A DNA stretch of 35,755 nucleotides. Origin: an uncultured Oscillospiraceae bacterium (lineage in GTDB: Bacteria > Bacillota > Clostridia > Oscillospirales > Acutalibacteraceae). The DNA lies in contig USCI01000013.1 in the NCBI GenBank assembly GCA_900553255.1, forward strand, positions 1 through 35,755, in the 5' to 3' direction. Both the position numbers and the translations under genes were made by a program. This document shows, one piece after another, positions 1 to 9,538 of this stretch (position 1 is the first letter of the stretch; every line of letters starts with the position of its first letter). The notes under the pieces were generated by a model, which searched no databases, had not been told where the DNA came from, and worked only from the letters and a program-made list of their open reading frames with translations.

Positions 1-225
1 TTTTCCTACATCAGGGGGGATTTGTCTATTGTCCGTTTTTTCTGGCGCGGTTCACCGTGCGCGGGGCTTTTTTCGGTTTGCCGCTTTGCCCGGATTGTTC
101 AGGATGGCCATCTATTGCCCCGAAACGGCATTTTTTCTCGTATAAGCTTTGGGTGGAAAACCGGTACGGGATGGTATAAAATAAAGAAAAACGCTTCAAA
201 AAACAAACAGGGAATGGGATGAACG
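1..225. other. intergenic left edge, no gene seen
   Basis: I see no credible gene here. The short open frame starting near base 22 has no ribosome binding site and an Arg/Cys/Trp-rich composition unlike its neighbours. The only signal is an extended -10 like element (TGG followed by TATAAA at 175-180), which could serve the gene at 226; no convincing -35 lies 16-18 bases upstream. Confidence 0.5.
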
Positions 226-945
226 ATGAGGAAACAGGGAGAGGATCCCCTTTATCTGGAATGTGAGCGCTGGCGCGTTTTCGCGGTGCTGATGGTGGCG
301 GCCGGTTTTCTGGGTGCTTTCACCTACACGCTGCGCGGCGGCGTATTCTGCAATGCACAGACCGGCAACTTCCTGCTCATGGCGATCGAGCTGGCCAACG
401 GCAATCTGCGCCGCGCGGCATACTACCTGATCCCCATCGCCGCCTATTTTCTCGGCGCGGTGGTCTCCGAGCTGATGCCGCTCGGCCTGCACCGCGTCGG
501 CCGCATCCGCTGGGACACGCTACTCGTGGGCATCGAAACGGCTGTGCTCGTGCTGCTCGGCTTCCTGCCGGAAAGCGCGCCCTATCCCCTTTCCCAGGTG
601 ACCATCACCTTTTTGTGCTCCATGCAGTACAACACCTTCCGCCAGGCCCGGGGTGTACCGATGGCCACCACCTTCTGCACCAACAACCTGCGGCAGACCG
701 CAATCCATCTGGTGCGCTGGCTGCGCAAAAAGGACAGCGACAGCCGCTACAGGCATTTCAGCTATCTCGGCATCCTGCTGATGTTCGTTTTGGGCGCTGC
801 GGTGGGCACGGTGCTGTGCCGCTATTTCGCCGGGCGTGCCGTCTGGGGCGCCGCCCTTCTTCTGCTGCTTCTGTTTGCCGACCTGCTGCACGCCGACCTG
901 GTCCGGGAAAAGCACCTGCTTGACCGCAAGCCGCGCGGGCACTGA
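226..945 (+). CDS. DUF1275 (YoaK-like) membrane protein
   Basis: A 239-residue integral membrane protein that matches the DUF1275/YoaK family pattern: an N-terminal segment ending in a GAFTYTLRGGVFCNAQTGNF-type motif (about residues 30-50), which is the family hallmark, followed by about six hydrophobic segments and a short basic C-terminal tail. A second conserved block, roughly SMQYNTFRQARG followed by TTFCTNNLR (residues 128-150), also fits. Family members are found in many bacteria and have no established biochemical role. The start at 226 is preceded by GGGATGAACG, a modest ribosome binding site. It appears to be a single-gene unit; no clear terminator follows before the next gene on the same strand. 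The family call is confident, the function unknown. Confidence 0.85.
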   Translation: MRKQGEDPLYLECERWRVFAVLMVAAGFLGAFTYTLRGGVFCNAQTGNFLLMAIELANGNLRRAAYYLIPIAAYFLGAVVSELMPLGLHRVGRIRWDTLLVGIETAVLVLLGFLPESAPYPLSQVTITFLCSMQYNTFRQARGVPMATTFCTNNLRQTAIHLVRWLRKKDSDSRYRHFSYLGILLMFVLGAAVGTVLCRYFAGRAVWGAALLLLLLFADLLHADLVREKHLLDRKPRGH

Positions 946-1153
946 GGGCGGTCGGAAGCGAAAAACCTTTCCGGCAGCGCAGCGCGGTTTTCCGGACAGG
1001 CTCCGGCACGTCCTTTTTTCTTTTCAGGCATAAACGGCAGGCTGTCCCGACTATGCTTAGGATGGGCAGGAGCGTACAGGATCCGATTTCGGGGGCGAAC
1101 GCCCCGGCGGACCTGTCCATTCCGGCCTGTAAGAAGCCAAGGGGGCGCCTGCC

Positions 1154-2020
1154 ATGTATTGCTGCCTGCGCATAAAAAAGACGGTCTGCCTGCTGCTGGC
1201 TATCGGCGTGCTGCTCCTGCTGCCGGCGGCGCTGCTGATGCGGCCGGCAGCCGCCGTATCCGAACCCGATGATGCGGTGAGCCTGCCGATTATCATGTAT
1301 CACAGCCTGCTGAAGGATCCCGCCCGGCAGGGCAAATACGTCATCTCCCCCGACGATTTTGAAAGCGATCTGCGCTACCTGCAGGAAAACGGCTACACCA
1401 CGGTGGTAATGCAGGACGTAATCGACTATGTCAGGGACGGCAAGCCGCTGCCCGAAAAGCCGGTTGTCCTGACCTTCGACGACGGCCATTACAACAATTA
1501 TTACTATGCCTTTCCGCTGCTGAAGGCCTACAACAGCCGCATGGTGCTTTCCCCGGTTGGCGCCTACACCGACCGGTACAGCGAAACCGGCGAACGCAAC
1601 GCGAACTACAGCTATCTGGTCTGGGAGGATCTGCGCACGATGCAGGAATCCGGTTACGTCGAGCTGCAGAACCACACCTATGCGATGCACGACGCCAAGG
1701 GCGGGCGCAAGGGCGCCGCACGGCGGCGCGGCGAGAGCCTAGAGCAATACCGGCAGGCACTGACCGCGGACCTGACCCGCATGCAGGAGCTGATGGCCGC
1801 CCACACCGGGTTCACGCCGACCACCTTCACCTATCCCTTCGGCGCCATCAGCCCGGAATCGGTGCCCATCCTGAAAGAGCTGGGCTTTGCGGCCACGCTG
1901 ACCTGCGAATACCGCATCAACCGGCTGACCCACGATCCCGACTGTCTGTACGGCCTGGGCCGCTATCTGCGCCCCGCCGGGGTGGACTCCACCGCCTTTT
2001 TTTCCGCCATTCTCGGCTGA
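1154..2020 (+). CDS. secreted/anchored polysaccharide deacetylase (NodB domain, CE4)
   Basis: A 288-residue protein with an N-terminal signal or anchor segment (hydrophobic residues about 10-34), then a NodB-type carbohydrate esterase 4 domain. The metal and catalytic motif 1 is TFDDG (near residue 104). Motif 2 is present as NHTYAMHD, giving the two His metal ligands, and motif 3 is a TYPFG variant near residue 225. Family members remove N- or O-acetyl groups from peptidoglycan or other cell-surface glycans using a divalent metal. The LPIIMYHSL segment after the signal is typical of Firmicute deacetylases of the PgdA/YxkH kind. A strong terminator at 2098-2137 closes the unit. The exact glycan substrate cannot be told from the sequence. 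Confidence 0.88.
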   Translation: MYCCLRIKKTVCLLLAIGVLLLLPAALLMRPAAAVSEPDDAVSLPIIMYHSLLKDPARQGKYVISPDDFESDLRYLQENGYTTVVMQDVIDYVRDGKPLPEKPVVLTFDDGHYNNYYYAFPLLKAYNSRMVLSPVGAYTDRYSETGERNANYSYLVWEDLRTMQESGYVELQNHTYAMHDAKGGRKGAARRRGESLEQYRQALTADLTRMQELMAAHTGFTPTTFTYPFGAISPESVPILKELGFAATLTCEYRINRLTHDPDCLYGLGRYLRPAGVDSTAFFSAILG

Positions 2021-2097
2021 TTCCGGCGGCAGGGATGCCGGGGAAGACAAGGCGCTTTATCACGCACTTACCAAAAAATGGCGATAAGGCCGCAAAA

Positions 2098-2137
2098 TAC
2101 GGCGCCGCAATCGGTGGATTGCGGCGCCGTACCTTTT
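2098..2137 (+). terminator. rho-independent terminator after the deacetylase gene
   Basis: A perfect 15-bp stem (2098-2112 with 2117-2131) and GGTG loop, followed after two C residues by TTTT. A run of AAAA on the left side means it may also work on the other strand. Confidence 0.8.
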
Positions 2138-2412
2138 CCGGTTCAGCGGATCTCCCCGGCCAGCGGGGGACCGCATACTCGCCCTATGAACGCCCTGGCG
2201 GACGCCTGCCCGCCCGCGTCTGTGTCCGTTCCGGCGAAGCGCTGCCTGTTTTTTTCATGCATCGGCCGGTCGCCGTATGGGCATGCCCGGCAGTCTGCCG
2301 CGCCTTTTTCCACACATAAGCCGGCAAGTACCGGCAACACTATCTTATGCAGTCCTGTCCGGCGAAGTCCGTCATTTTACTGGAATTTCTCCCGTTCTTT
2401 ACCTTCCGGCGA
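2138..2412. other. non-coding gap before the UMF1-like transporter
   Basis: Open frames across this stretch are rich in Arg, Ser and Pro, start inside or beside the preceding terminator and lack ribosome binding sites, so I do not call them. No repeat or RNA structure stands out. The right end carries the promoter listed next. Confidence 0.5.
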
Positions 2413-2441
2413 TTGACAAACGCGCGGCAAACTGCCATACT
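2413..2441 (+). promoter_or_regulatory. sigma-A type promoter of the MFS transporter gene
   Basis: A perfect -35 TTGACA at 2413-2418, a 17-base spacer, and a -10 CATACT at 2436-2441. The transporter start codon at 2473 lies about 25 bases downstream of the expected transcription start, with GAGGGG as its ribosome binding site. Confidence 0.7.
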
Positions 2442-2472
2442 GAAATAAATAAAACGAAATGAGGGGTTAAGC

Positions 2473-4125
2473 ATGGCGCAGTCTGCCGCGCGCGAACCCA
2501 AAAGCACACGCACCCGCTTCACAAAACCGGAAAAAAGCTGGATTTTATACGACTGGGCCAACTCGGTTTACGCCACCAATATGATGGCCGCCATCTTCCC
2601 GATTTATTACGCCTCGGTCGCCGGCGACACCGGGGACAAATGGTGGGGCATCGGCGTTTCCGCCGCCTCCCTGCTCATCGCGGTCATGGCGCCGGTCCTC
2701 GGCGCCATCGGGGACTTCCGCGGCATGAAAAAACGCATGCTGACCGCGTTCCTGGTCATCGGCGTCGCCTTCACGGCGCTGACCGCGTTTGTGGGCAGCT
2801 GGCAGTGGATGCTCATCGGCTATGTCCTCTCCCACATCGGGTATTCGGGCGCCAACGTCTTTTACGATTCCTTCCTGACCGACGTTACCGAGGGCAGCCG
2901 GATGGACAAGGTTTCCGCATGGGGTTATGCGATGGGCTATCTGGGCGGCAGCACCATCCCGTTTGTCATCTCCATCGTCTTCCTGCTGGCTACCGATTTC
3001 AGCGTGACCGCCGTGAAATTTTCCATCCTCATCACCTGTGTATGGTGGGCGGTTTTCTCCATCCCGCTGCTCAAAAACGTCCATCAGGAGCACTTCGTCG
3101 ATACCCCGCCCCGCCAGCTGGTTTCCTCCGCGATGCACAATCTCGCCGGCACCATGAAGGCGATTCTGCGCAACCGCGGCGTGCTGATCTTTCTGCTGGC
3201 CTACTTCTTCTACATCGACGGCGTGAACACGGTGATTTCCCTGGCGACCAACTACGGCGCCACCCTCGGGCTCGGCTCCACCGGCATGATCCTCGCGCTG
3301 CTGGTCACCCAGATTGTCGCGGTGCCCTGCTCCATCCTCTTTGGCCGGCTTGCCAAACGGCTCGGCTCGGTCAACATTATCATCGGCGCCATCGCCGTCT
3401 ATTTTGTCATCTGCAGCGTCGGCTTCTTCATGGGGCAGAATGTGGAGCCCTATCAGCTGGAGTACACCCGTATGGTGGACAACGCCTCCGCGGGATACGC
3501 CGAGCAGTTCACCGGGGGCGACCGGGAGACGATGGAGCTAATTCTTACCGACCTGCGGGAGGACGGCAAGGAGGCGCTCGCTGCGGACGACCGACAGGCG
3601 GCCTTTTATGCCGAGGAGGAGGACGGCAGCCTGTCCGGCGCGCTGGGCGGCATACTGGGCCGCTTACAGGACGCGGAAAACACCAAATACGTCTTTACCG
3701 ACAGTGCCGCGCGGGAAAAGGCCCTGTCGCTGGTCGGGCAGCTGCGGGCCCCGCTGGCCGCCTTTGCCGCCGACAGCGCAAAGCAGGCCGACTATCAGGA
3801 CGCGCTGGCCTTCTCTTCCCTGCTGTTCTGGCTGATGGCGGTGCTCGTGGGCACGGTGCAGGGCGGTATCCAGGCGCTGTCCCGCTCCTACTTCGGGCAG
3901 CTGGTGCCGCCGAACCGCTCCAACGAATATTTCGGCTTCTTCGATATTTTCGGCAAGTTCGCGGCGGTGATCGGCCCGCTGCTGTATTCGCTGTTCTACA
4001 TGCTGACCGGCCGCGCTTCCATCGGGATTATCAGCCTGATGCTTCTGTTCGCACTCGGCGGCATCATCCTGTTCGCCGGGCGGCGGCATCTGCGCGCCGC
4101 TACGCTGTCCCATCCGGAGGATTAA
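2473..4125 (+). CDS. UMF1/Atg22-like MFS transporter with a large soluble insert
   Basis: A 550-residue major facilitator. The N-terminal YDWANSVYATNM motif (about residues 26-37) is the signature of the UMF1 (Atg22-like) branch of the superfamily. About 12 hydrophobic segments are visible. Usual bacterial members are about 400-450 residues; this one carries an extra hydrophilic, acidic segment of about 120 residues (roughly 322-440) between two membrane segments, after the ...FFMGQ helix and before the SSLLFWLMA helix. The C-terminal part has QALSRSYFGQLVPPNRSNEYFGFFD, typical for the family and here split: QALSRSYFGQ at about 472-481, then a conserved NEYFGFFD. The substrate is unknown; Atg22 relatives export amino acids from vacuoles, which is only a weak guide here. 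It is transcribed alone, with its own promoter and terminator. Confidence 0.85.
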   Translation: MAQSAAREPKSTRTRFTKPEKSWILYDWANSVYATNMMAAIFPIYYASVAGDTGDKWWGIGVSAASLLIAVMAPVLGAIGDFRGMKKRMLTAFLVIGVAFTALTAFVGSWQWMLIGYVLSHIGYSGANVFYDSFLTDVTEGSRMDKVSAWGYAMGYLGGSTIPFVISIVFLLATDFSVTAVKFSILITCVWWAVFSIPLLKNVHQEHFVDTPPRQLVSSAMHNLAGTMKAILRNRGVLIFLLAYFFYIDGVNTVISLATNYGATLGLGSTGMILALLVTQIVAVPCSILFGRLAKRLGSVNIIIGAIAVYFVICSVGFFMGQNVEPYQLEYTRMVDNASAGYAEQFTGGDRETMELILTDLREDGKEALAADDRQAAFYAEEEDGSLSGALGGILGRLQDAENTKYVFTDSAAREKALSLVGQLRAPLAAFAADSAKQADYQDALAFSSLLFWLMAVLVGTVQGGIQALSRSYFGQLVPPNRSNEYFGFFDIFGKFAAVIGPLLYSLFYMLTGRASIGIISLMLLFALGGIILFAGRRHLRAATLSHPED

Positions 4126-4162
4126 AAAACGGCTTGAACGCATGCGTTCAAGCCGTTTTTTT
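4124..4162. terminator. bidirectional terminator between convergent genes
   Basis: An 11-bp perfect stem (4130-4140 with 4145-4155) flanked by six A on the left and seven T on the right. It sits between the stop of the rightward transporter and the stop of the leftward oxidoreductase, so it can end transcription from both sides. Confidence 0.9.
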
Positions 4163-4168
4163 ACAGCA

Positions 4169-5155
4169 TCAGGCATTATCCGCGGGGAACACAATCCCCG
4201 CCTGCCGGCGGATCCGGTCGAGCACGGTCATGCTGCTGCGCGACCAGGTCATATAGGGCTCGCATGGTGCGGCGGCTTCGATCAGCCCGGCAAAGCGCTG
4301 CGCCTCATACACCATGTTATTCTCCGCGGTCGGCACGTCGATAACCTCCGGCGTACCGCCGCGCGGACAGAAGGTCAGCCGGCGGATATCCTGGATGCGG
4401 TCGATCCGCAGGCAGCCGTCTTCCCCGCAGATTACGCTTTCTCCAGCGTCGTCGTTGATCTTGGAATACCGCAGCAGCACCTGCTTGTCCGTATACGAGG
4501 CGAGTGCGCAGCCCGCGCCGTCCACCCCGTTTTCCAGAAAAACCGCGTCCGCCGTCACCTGTGCCGGCAGGCCGAACAACGCGGCCATCGGATAAACGCA
4601 GTACACCCCGATATCCATCAGCGCACCGTTGGACAGCTCCGGCCGGAACGCGTTTTCAACGATGCCGCGTTTGAAGTTATCGTAGCGGGAGGAATACTGG
4701 CAGAACACAAACGACGCCTGCCGTATCACGCCGAGACGCGGCAGAAGCTCCCGCAGGCGGGCAAAGCCCGGCGCGAAAACCGAGCGCATTGCTTCGAGCA
4801 GCACGGCGCCGCTCTCCCGCGCCACAGCCTCCATCGCGTCCCATTCCCGCCGGTTGGATGCCGCGGGCTTTTCACACAGCACATGCTTGCCCGCACGCAG
4901 CAGACGCACCGCCTGCGCGCTGTGGCAGGCGTTCGGGCTGGCGATATACACCGCGTCCACCCGCTCATCCCCCGCCAGGACGTCCAGACTGTCAAAGGCG
5001 AGCGGGGCGCCGTATTCGGCGCCGAACGCCCGCGCCCGCTCCATCGAGCGCGAATACGCCCCCACAAATTGCAGCGACGGTACCTCGGCGGCAACCGCCA
5101 GGAATTTCCGCGTGATCGTGCTTGTCCCGATCACCGCAAAACGTATCACGGCCAT
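4169..5155 (-). CDS. Gfo/Idh/MocA family NAD(P)-dependent oxidoreductase
   Basis: A 328-residue protein with the two-domain Gfo/Idh/MocA layout. The N-terminal Rossmann fold has FAVIGTSTIT (residues 6-15) as its nucleotide-binding loop, then AVYIASPN and the family signature HVLCEKPAA (about residues 90-98), in which the Lys is the usual catalytic residue. The C-terminal domain carries GALMDIGVYCVYP, which matches the G-D-x-G-x-H/Y segment. Family members oxidise or reduce sugar and polyol groups; the substrate is not clear. The ATG at 5155 lies only one base from AGGGGG, so the in-frame GTG at 5149, seven bases from that site and giving the usual MIRFAVIG start, may be the true one. It follows the CYTH gene by 6 bases and is probably co-transcribed with it. 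Confidence 0.85.
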   Translation of the reverse strand: MAVIRFAVIGTSTITRKFLAVAAEVPSLQFVGAYSRSMERARAFGAEYGAPLAFDSLDVLAGDERVDAVYIASPNACHSAQAVRLLRAGKHVLCEKPAASNRREWDAMEAVARESGAVLLEAMRSVFAPGFARLRELLPRLGVIRQASFVFCQYSSRYDNFKRGIVENAFRPELSNGALMDIGVYCVYPMAALFGLPAQVTADAVFLENGVDGAGCALASYTDKQVLLRYSKINDDAGESVICGEDGCLRIDRIQDIRRLTFCPRGGTPEVIDVPTAENNMVYEAQRFAGLIEAAAPCEPYMTWSRSSMTVLDRIRRQAGIVFPADNA

Positions 5156-5161
5156 TCCCCC

Positions 5162-5641
5162 TTATTTTCTGCCGCGGGTACGGCGCCAGTAGCTGCCCAT
5201 GCTGACCCCCGGCTTCCCGGTGATGTCCTCGCCCACGCAGTCCGGCGCGACAAACGCCTCGGCCTCGGCAATCGAGGAAAATTCCACCTCGGCATACAGA
5301 AACGAGGTCGCCTCCCCCTCGTCCACCAGGCTGCATTCGAGCTTTTTGCCGTCGGGCAGCGCGTAAACCCGGTAATCCTTCCGGATCAGCGGGCCCCTGA
5401 CCAGCGAGCGCAGCTGCCCGAACTGCTCCGCCGTCAGCGGCATCTCGATTTCCTCCCGGGCGAGCTTTCCCTCGCCCTTGAAGCACAGCTCATAGGTCGT
5501 CCCCTCCGCGGTGCACTTGCTGCGGATGCGCACGGTCGGGCGGGTGCACAGGTACCCCTGCTCCACCGCCGCACGGGTGAGCTCCGGCAGGTTTTCGGGG
5601 AACCTGTCTAGTTTGTATTTGCGTTCGATTTCCAGCGGCAT
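5162..5641 (-). CDS. CYTH domain (triphosphate tunnel metalloenzyme) protein
   Basis: A 159-residue protein consisting of one CYTH domain. The family signature ExExK appears as EIERKY (residues 4-9), and further tunnel residues are seen as VRIRS, ELCFKGEG, KDYRVY and YAEVEFSS. CYTH enzymes bind a triphosphate within a beta barrel with divalent metal; bacterial members are mostly tripolyphosphatases or of unknown substrate. All expected charged strands are present, so an active fold is likely. GGAGG lies 8 bases before the ATG. It sits between radA and the oxidoreductase on the same strand; the grouping does not explain its role. Confidence 0.85.
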   Translation of the reverse strand: MPLEIERKYKLDRFPENLPELTRAAVEQGYLCTRPTVRIRSKCTAEGTTYELCFKGEGKLAREEIEMPLTAEQFGQLRSLVRGPLIRKDYRVYALPDGKKLECSLVDEGEATSFLYAEVEFSSIAEAEAFVAPDCVGEDITGKPGVSMGSYWRRTRGRK

Positions 5642-5678
5642 ATGGCGAATTCCTCCATTTTAACGGCATTTCCCGCGC

Positions 5679-7049
5679 TTATTTCAACGCTTCATAGGCC
5701 TCCCGCACCGTGCGCACCCCGATGATCTCGGCGCCGTCCGGGTGCACCGACAGGTTTTTCAGGTTGGGTTTGGGCAGGATGATCCGGGTGAAGCCGAGGC
5801 GCGCCGCCTCGCTGATGCGCGCGTCCGCCTGCGACACCGAGCGGATCTCGCCGGCCAGCCCGATTTCCCCGAACGCCACCACCCCTTCGGGCACCGGCGT
5901 ATCCTTCAGGCTGGACACCAGCGCGAGCGCCACCGGCAGGTCCGACGCCGGCTCGTCCAGCCGCAGGCCGCCGACAACGTTGACATAGGCATCCAGGTTC
6001 GCGAAAAAGTAGCCCTCCCGCTTCTCGAGCACCGCCAGCAGCAGCGACAGCCGGTTATAATCAAAGCCGGTGGTCATCCGGCGCGGGTTGCCGAAGCCGG
6101 TGGGCGACACCAGCCCCTGCACCTCCGCGAGCAGCGGGCGGGAGCCCTCCATCGCGCAGGCGACACAGGTGCCGCTGACGTTGACCGGGCGGCCGCTGAG
6201 CAGCATCATCGAGGGATTCTCCACCTCATACAGCCCGCGGTCGCGCATCTCAAACACGCCGATCTCGTTCGTCGAGCCATACCGGTTTTTCACGCAGCGC
6301 AGCATCCGGTAGCTGGTATGCCGGTCGCCCTCAAAATACAGCACGCAGTCGACGATGTGCTCCATCACCTTCGGGCCAGCGATGGCGCCGTCTTTATTCA
6401 CGTGGCCGACGATGAAGGTCGGCGTATCGATCGCCTTGGTCGCCCGCATGATCGCGGCGGTGCACTCCCGCACCTGGGTGACGCTGCCCGGCGAGGAGGC
6501 CACCTCCGCCAGGTTCATGGTCTGGATCGAGTCGATAATCAGGATATCCGGCTTTTCCGCGTACAGGCTCGCGATAACGGTGGCAACATCGGTCTCGCAC
6601 AGCACGTACAGGTTATCGCTCTGCACGCCCAGGCGCGCCGCGCGCAGCTTAATCTGCCGCTCGGATTCCTCGCCGGAGACATACAGGATTTTCAGCTTTT
6701 TGCCCAGATGCTCGCAGATCTGTAAAAGCAGGGTCGATTTGCCGATGCCCGGGTCACCGCCGATGAGCATCAGACCGCCCCGCACAATCCCGCCGCCGAG
6801 CACCCGGTCGAGCTCGGCCATGCCGGTTTTATAGCGTTCCTCCCCCTGCGGGTCGATATCCGCAATGCGCCGCGCCCGCCCGCCGTTCGGCGAAGCGGCC
6901 GGCACACCTGCCGGCACCGGCTTGGCCGGAGCGCGCAGCTCCTCCTCCATCGTGTTCCACTCCCCGCAGGACGGGCAGCGGCCGTACCATTTCGGCGACT
7001 CGCAGCCGCAGGACGAGCAGACAAAGACCGTTTTATTTTTGGCAGCCAT
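5679..7049 (-). CDS. radA: DNA repair protein RadA (Sms)
   Basis: A 456-residue RadA/Sms. It has all three family parts: an N-terminal C4 zinc finger (Cys 11, 14, 25, 28), a RecA-like ATPase with Walker A GDPGIGKST near residue 100 and the RadA-specific KNRYGS motif (about residue 255), and a C-terminal Lon-like domain (GLRLDEPASDLPVALALVSS). RadA drives branch migration of recombination intermediates and helps in repair and transformation. The length agrees with family norms. AAGGAAGG precedes the ATG. The amidase gene is upstream by 124 bases and CYTH downstream by 37 bases, so it is probably in a leftward operon. Confidence 0.97.
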   Translation of the reverse strand: MAAKNKTVFVCSSCGCESPKWYGRCPSCGEWNTMEEELRAPAKPVPAGVPAASPNGGRARRIADIDPQGEERYKTGMAELDRVLGGGIVRGGLMLIGGDPGIGKSTLLLQICEHLGKKLKILYVSGEESERQIKLRAARLGVQSDNLYVLCETDVATVIASLYAEKPDILIIDSIQTMNLAEVASSPGSVTQVRECTAAIMRATKAIDTPTFIVGHVNKDGAIAGPKVMEHIVDCVLYFEGDRHTSYRMLRCVKNRYGSTNEIGVFEMRDRGLYEVENPSMMLLSGRPVNVSGTCVACAMEGSRPLLAEVQGLVSPTGFGNPRRMTTGFDYNRLSLLLAVLEKREGYFFANLDAYVNVVGGLRLDEPASDLPVALALVSSLKDTPVPEGVVAFGEIGLAGEIRSVSQADARISEAARLGFTRIILPKPNLKNLSVHPDGAEIIGVRTVREAYEALK

Positions 7050-7173
7050 AGCCTTTTCCTTCCTTTATCGTTTCCATTTCCGTTTTCTTTACCCGCGGCG
7101 GACAAAGGAAAATGCGCTTTTCCGGGGATAAACCATCCGGCGATGCTCGCCCCGCCGCCCTTTTCAGCCGGGA

Positions 7174-7875
7174 TTATTCCAGGCCGTAATCCAGCATTCC
7201 GGCGGCAATGGCCAGCGCCATCTGCCGCCGGTAATCGGCCGTTTTGAGCTTTTCCCGCTCCGCTTCGTTCGACAGAAAGCCGCATTCCACCAGCACCGCC
7301 GGCCTGGTGGTCTGATGCAGCAGGTAAATATCCTTGGTGCCCTTTTTCAGCTCCCGCTTGTTCTCCGGCTGCAGCAGCGATACCACCCGACTGCGCACGC
7401 TTTCCGCAATCGCCTGGCTTTCCGGCCGGTTGGCCGAATAGAACACCTGCGTACCGGAATACTGTGAGGCGGTAAACTTGTTCTCGTGGATGCTCACCGC
7501 ATAATCCGCCTCTTCAAACAGCTTAAGCCGGTTTTTCATATCGCTGGCCTTCTGCTGCCGCAGCGTGGTCACCTCCGGGTCATGGATGGACACGTCGCTG
7601 TCCCGCGTCAGGCGCACATCGCAGCCGAACAGGCGGAGCATATCCGCCAGCGGCAGCGAAATCGCCAGGTTGATGTCCTTTTCCTGCGTGCCGTCCGCAC
7701 CGACCGCACCGCCGTCTGCACCGCCGTGGCCGGGATCCACCACCACAACCGGCCCGCTGCGTTCGCCCGGGACATGCGCCGGGGCGATCTGCTCAACCGC
7801 CAGCACCACCACAAACACAAACGCCACCAGCAGCGACGGCACCGCCATCCGCTTCCAAAACCTTCTGTCTTTCAT
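7174..7875 (-). CDS. N-acetylmuramoyl-L-alanine amidase (Amidase_3, CwlD-like)
   Basis: A 233-residue protein with an N-terminal membrane anchor (about residues 8-30) followed by one Amidase_3 domain. Zinc ligands and catalytic residues can be seen: DPGHGG (His), the Glu in TQEKDINLAIS, the His in AVSIHEN, and the Glu in AVLVECGFLSN. Family members cut the amide bond between MurNAc and the L-Ala of the stem peptide outside the membrane. The layout (short anchor plus a bare catalytic domain, no wall-binding repeats) matches CwlD-type amidases, which make muramic-delta-lactam in the spore cortex; a sporulation role is inference. I chose ATG 7875 because GGGGTGG lies at the right distance; an ATG at 7893 has no good site. 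Confidence 0.88.
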   Translation of the reverse strand: MKDRRFWKRMAVPSLLVAFVFVVVLAVEQIAPAHVPGERSGPVVVVDPGHGGADGGAVGADGTQEKDINLAISLPLADMLRLFGCDVRLTRDSDVSIHDPEVTTLRQQKASDMKNRLKLFEEADYAVSIHENKFTASQYSGTQVFYSANRPESQAIAESVRSRVVSLLQPENKRELKKGTKDIYLLHQTTRPAVLVECGFLSNEAEREKLKTADYRRQMALAIAAGMLDYGLE

Positions 7876-7922
7876 GCACACCACCCCGTTCATCCTATGT
7901 TTTCCGGCGTGGGTTTATGTTC

Positions 7923-7951
7923 AGTATACCATCCTTTGCCCGCCCGCACAA
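7923..7951 (-). promoter_or_regulatory. extended -10 promoter for the amidase/radA group
   Basis: On the minus strand TGG directly precedes TATACT (7928-7923), forming an extended -10. A weak -35 (TTGTGC, 7951-7946) lies 17 bases upstream. The start codon is about 48 bases downstream of the -10. Confidence 0.55.
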
Positions 7952-7955
7952 CCAC

Positions 7956-7988
7956 AAAAAGCCCGCCGCAGATTCCTCCGCGGCGGGT
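7956..7988 (-). terminator. terminator of the amino acid ABC operon
   Basis: GC-rich stem (CCCGCCGC 7962-7969 with GCGGCGGG 7980-7987) followed on the minus strand by five T (7960-7956), just after the stop of the ATPase gene at 7994. It overlaps the upstream part of the amidase promoter region. Confidence 0.8.
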
Positions 7989-7993
7989 GAAAA

Positions 7994-8761
<768 letters not shown>

Positions 8762-8773
8762 CGGGGCACCTCC

Positions 8774-9454
8774 TTACTGATAATAGCTGAGCTTTTTCTC
8801 TGCAATGCTGAAGCCCTTGGATACCACCGCGTTCATTGCCAGATAGAAAATACCGGCAATGACAATCGGCAGGATGGACATCTCCCGCACCAGGATCTTC
8901 TCCGCAATGGAGGTGATCTCCACCACCGCAATTACCCGGGCGAGCGACGTATCCTTGACAAGGGTCATAAACTCATTGCTCATGGGCGGCAGCACCCGCT
9001 TGATCACCTGCGGGAGGATAATGCGGAAAAAGGTCTGGGCCCGCGAAAAACCAAGCACATTCGCCGCTTCCCACTGGCCGTGCGGCACCCCTTCGATGCC
9101 GCCGCGGTAGATCTCCGCAAAATAGGCCGCATAATTGAGCGAAAAGGCCAGGATCGCAGTCTCCATCCGGGAAAACCCAATCGTGCTTCCGAGCTTCAGA
9201 CCGAACCAGAAAAAAATCAGCTGCAGCATCAGCGGCGTGCCGCGCATCACCAGCAGATACAGCCTCGTCAGCCACTGCACCGGCCAGAATTTCGACATCC
9301 GGCCGAACGCAAGCACCAGGCCGAGCGGCAGGGCAAACAGCAGCGTAAAACCAAACAGCTTGACCGTCTCAAGGGTATACTGCAGGATCTGCATAAAGGC
9401 GCTGCCGATCGCTTCCGGCGTCATACCGAAAACGTTTGTGATCCATTGTCCCAT
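8774..9454 (-). CDS. polar amino acid ABC transporter, permease
   Basis: A 226-residue HisM/GlnP-type permease. Five hydrophobic segments are visible. The N-terminal YTLETVKLFGFTLLFALPLG and the internal YAAYFAEIYRGGIEGVPHGQ-like block (the EAA loop contacting the ATPase, about residues 130-170, here ending GQWEAANVLGFSR) are diagnostic. It forms the membrane channel for the importer, probably as a dimer because only one permease gene is present. I chose ATG 9454 (start MGQWIT) because AAAGGATGGGG lies just upstream; a longer frame back to 9517 would add a Pro-rich stretch with no ribosome binding site. Confidence 0.93.
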   Translation of the reverse strand: MGQWITNVFGMTPEAIGSAFMQILQYTLETVKLFGFTLLFALPLGLVLAFGRMSKFWPVQWLTRLYLLVMRGTPLMLQLIFFWFGLKLGSTIGFSRMETAILAFSLNYAAYFAEIYRGGIEGVPHGQWEAANVLGFSRAQTFFRIILPQVIKRVLPPMSNEFMTLVKDTSLARVIAVVEITSIAEKILVREMSILPIVIAGIFYLAMNAVVSKGFSIAEKKLSYYQ

Positions 9455-9538
9455 GCCAAACCCCATCCTTTGCAGGCATATAAACGGCGATGGAGGCCAG
9501 CCTGCGCCGGTCTCCATCCTTGTATTCCGTTGCGTCCC

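Noticed and set aside
1092..1105. GGGGCG-AA-CGCCCC palindrome upstream of the deacetylase
   Set aside because: Two-base loop, no T-run and high local GC make this a likely chance palindrome.
2078..2416. Possible small gene in the gap after the deacetylase
   Set aside because: It covers the terminator hairpin and has no ribosome binding site; Ser/Pro/Cys-rich translation.
2640..4256. Plus-strand frame of 538 codons overlapping the MFS transporter
   Set aside because: Frame-shifted reading of the transporter gene, rich in Arg and His; it also runs through the terminator at 4124-4162.
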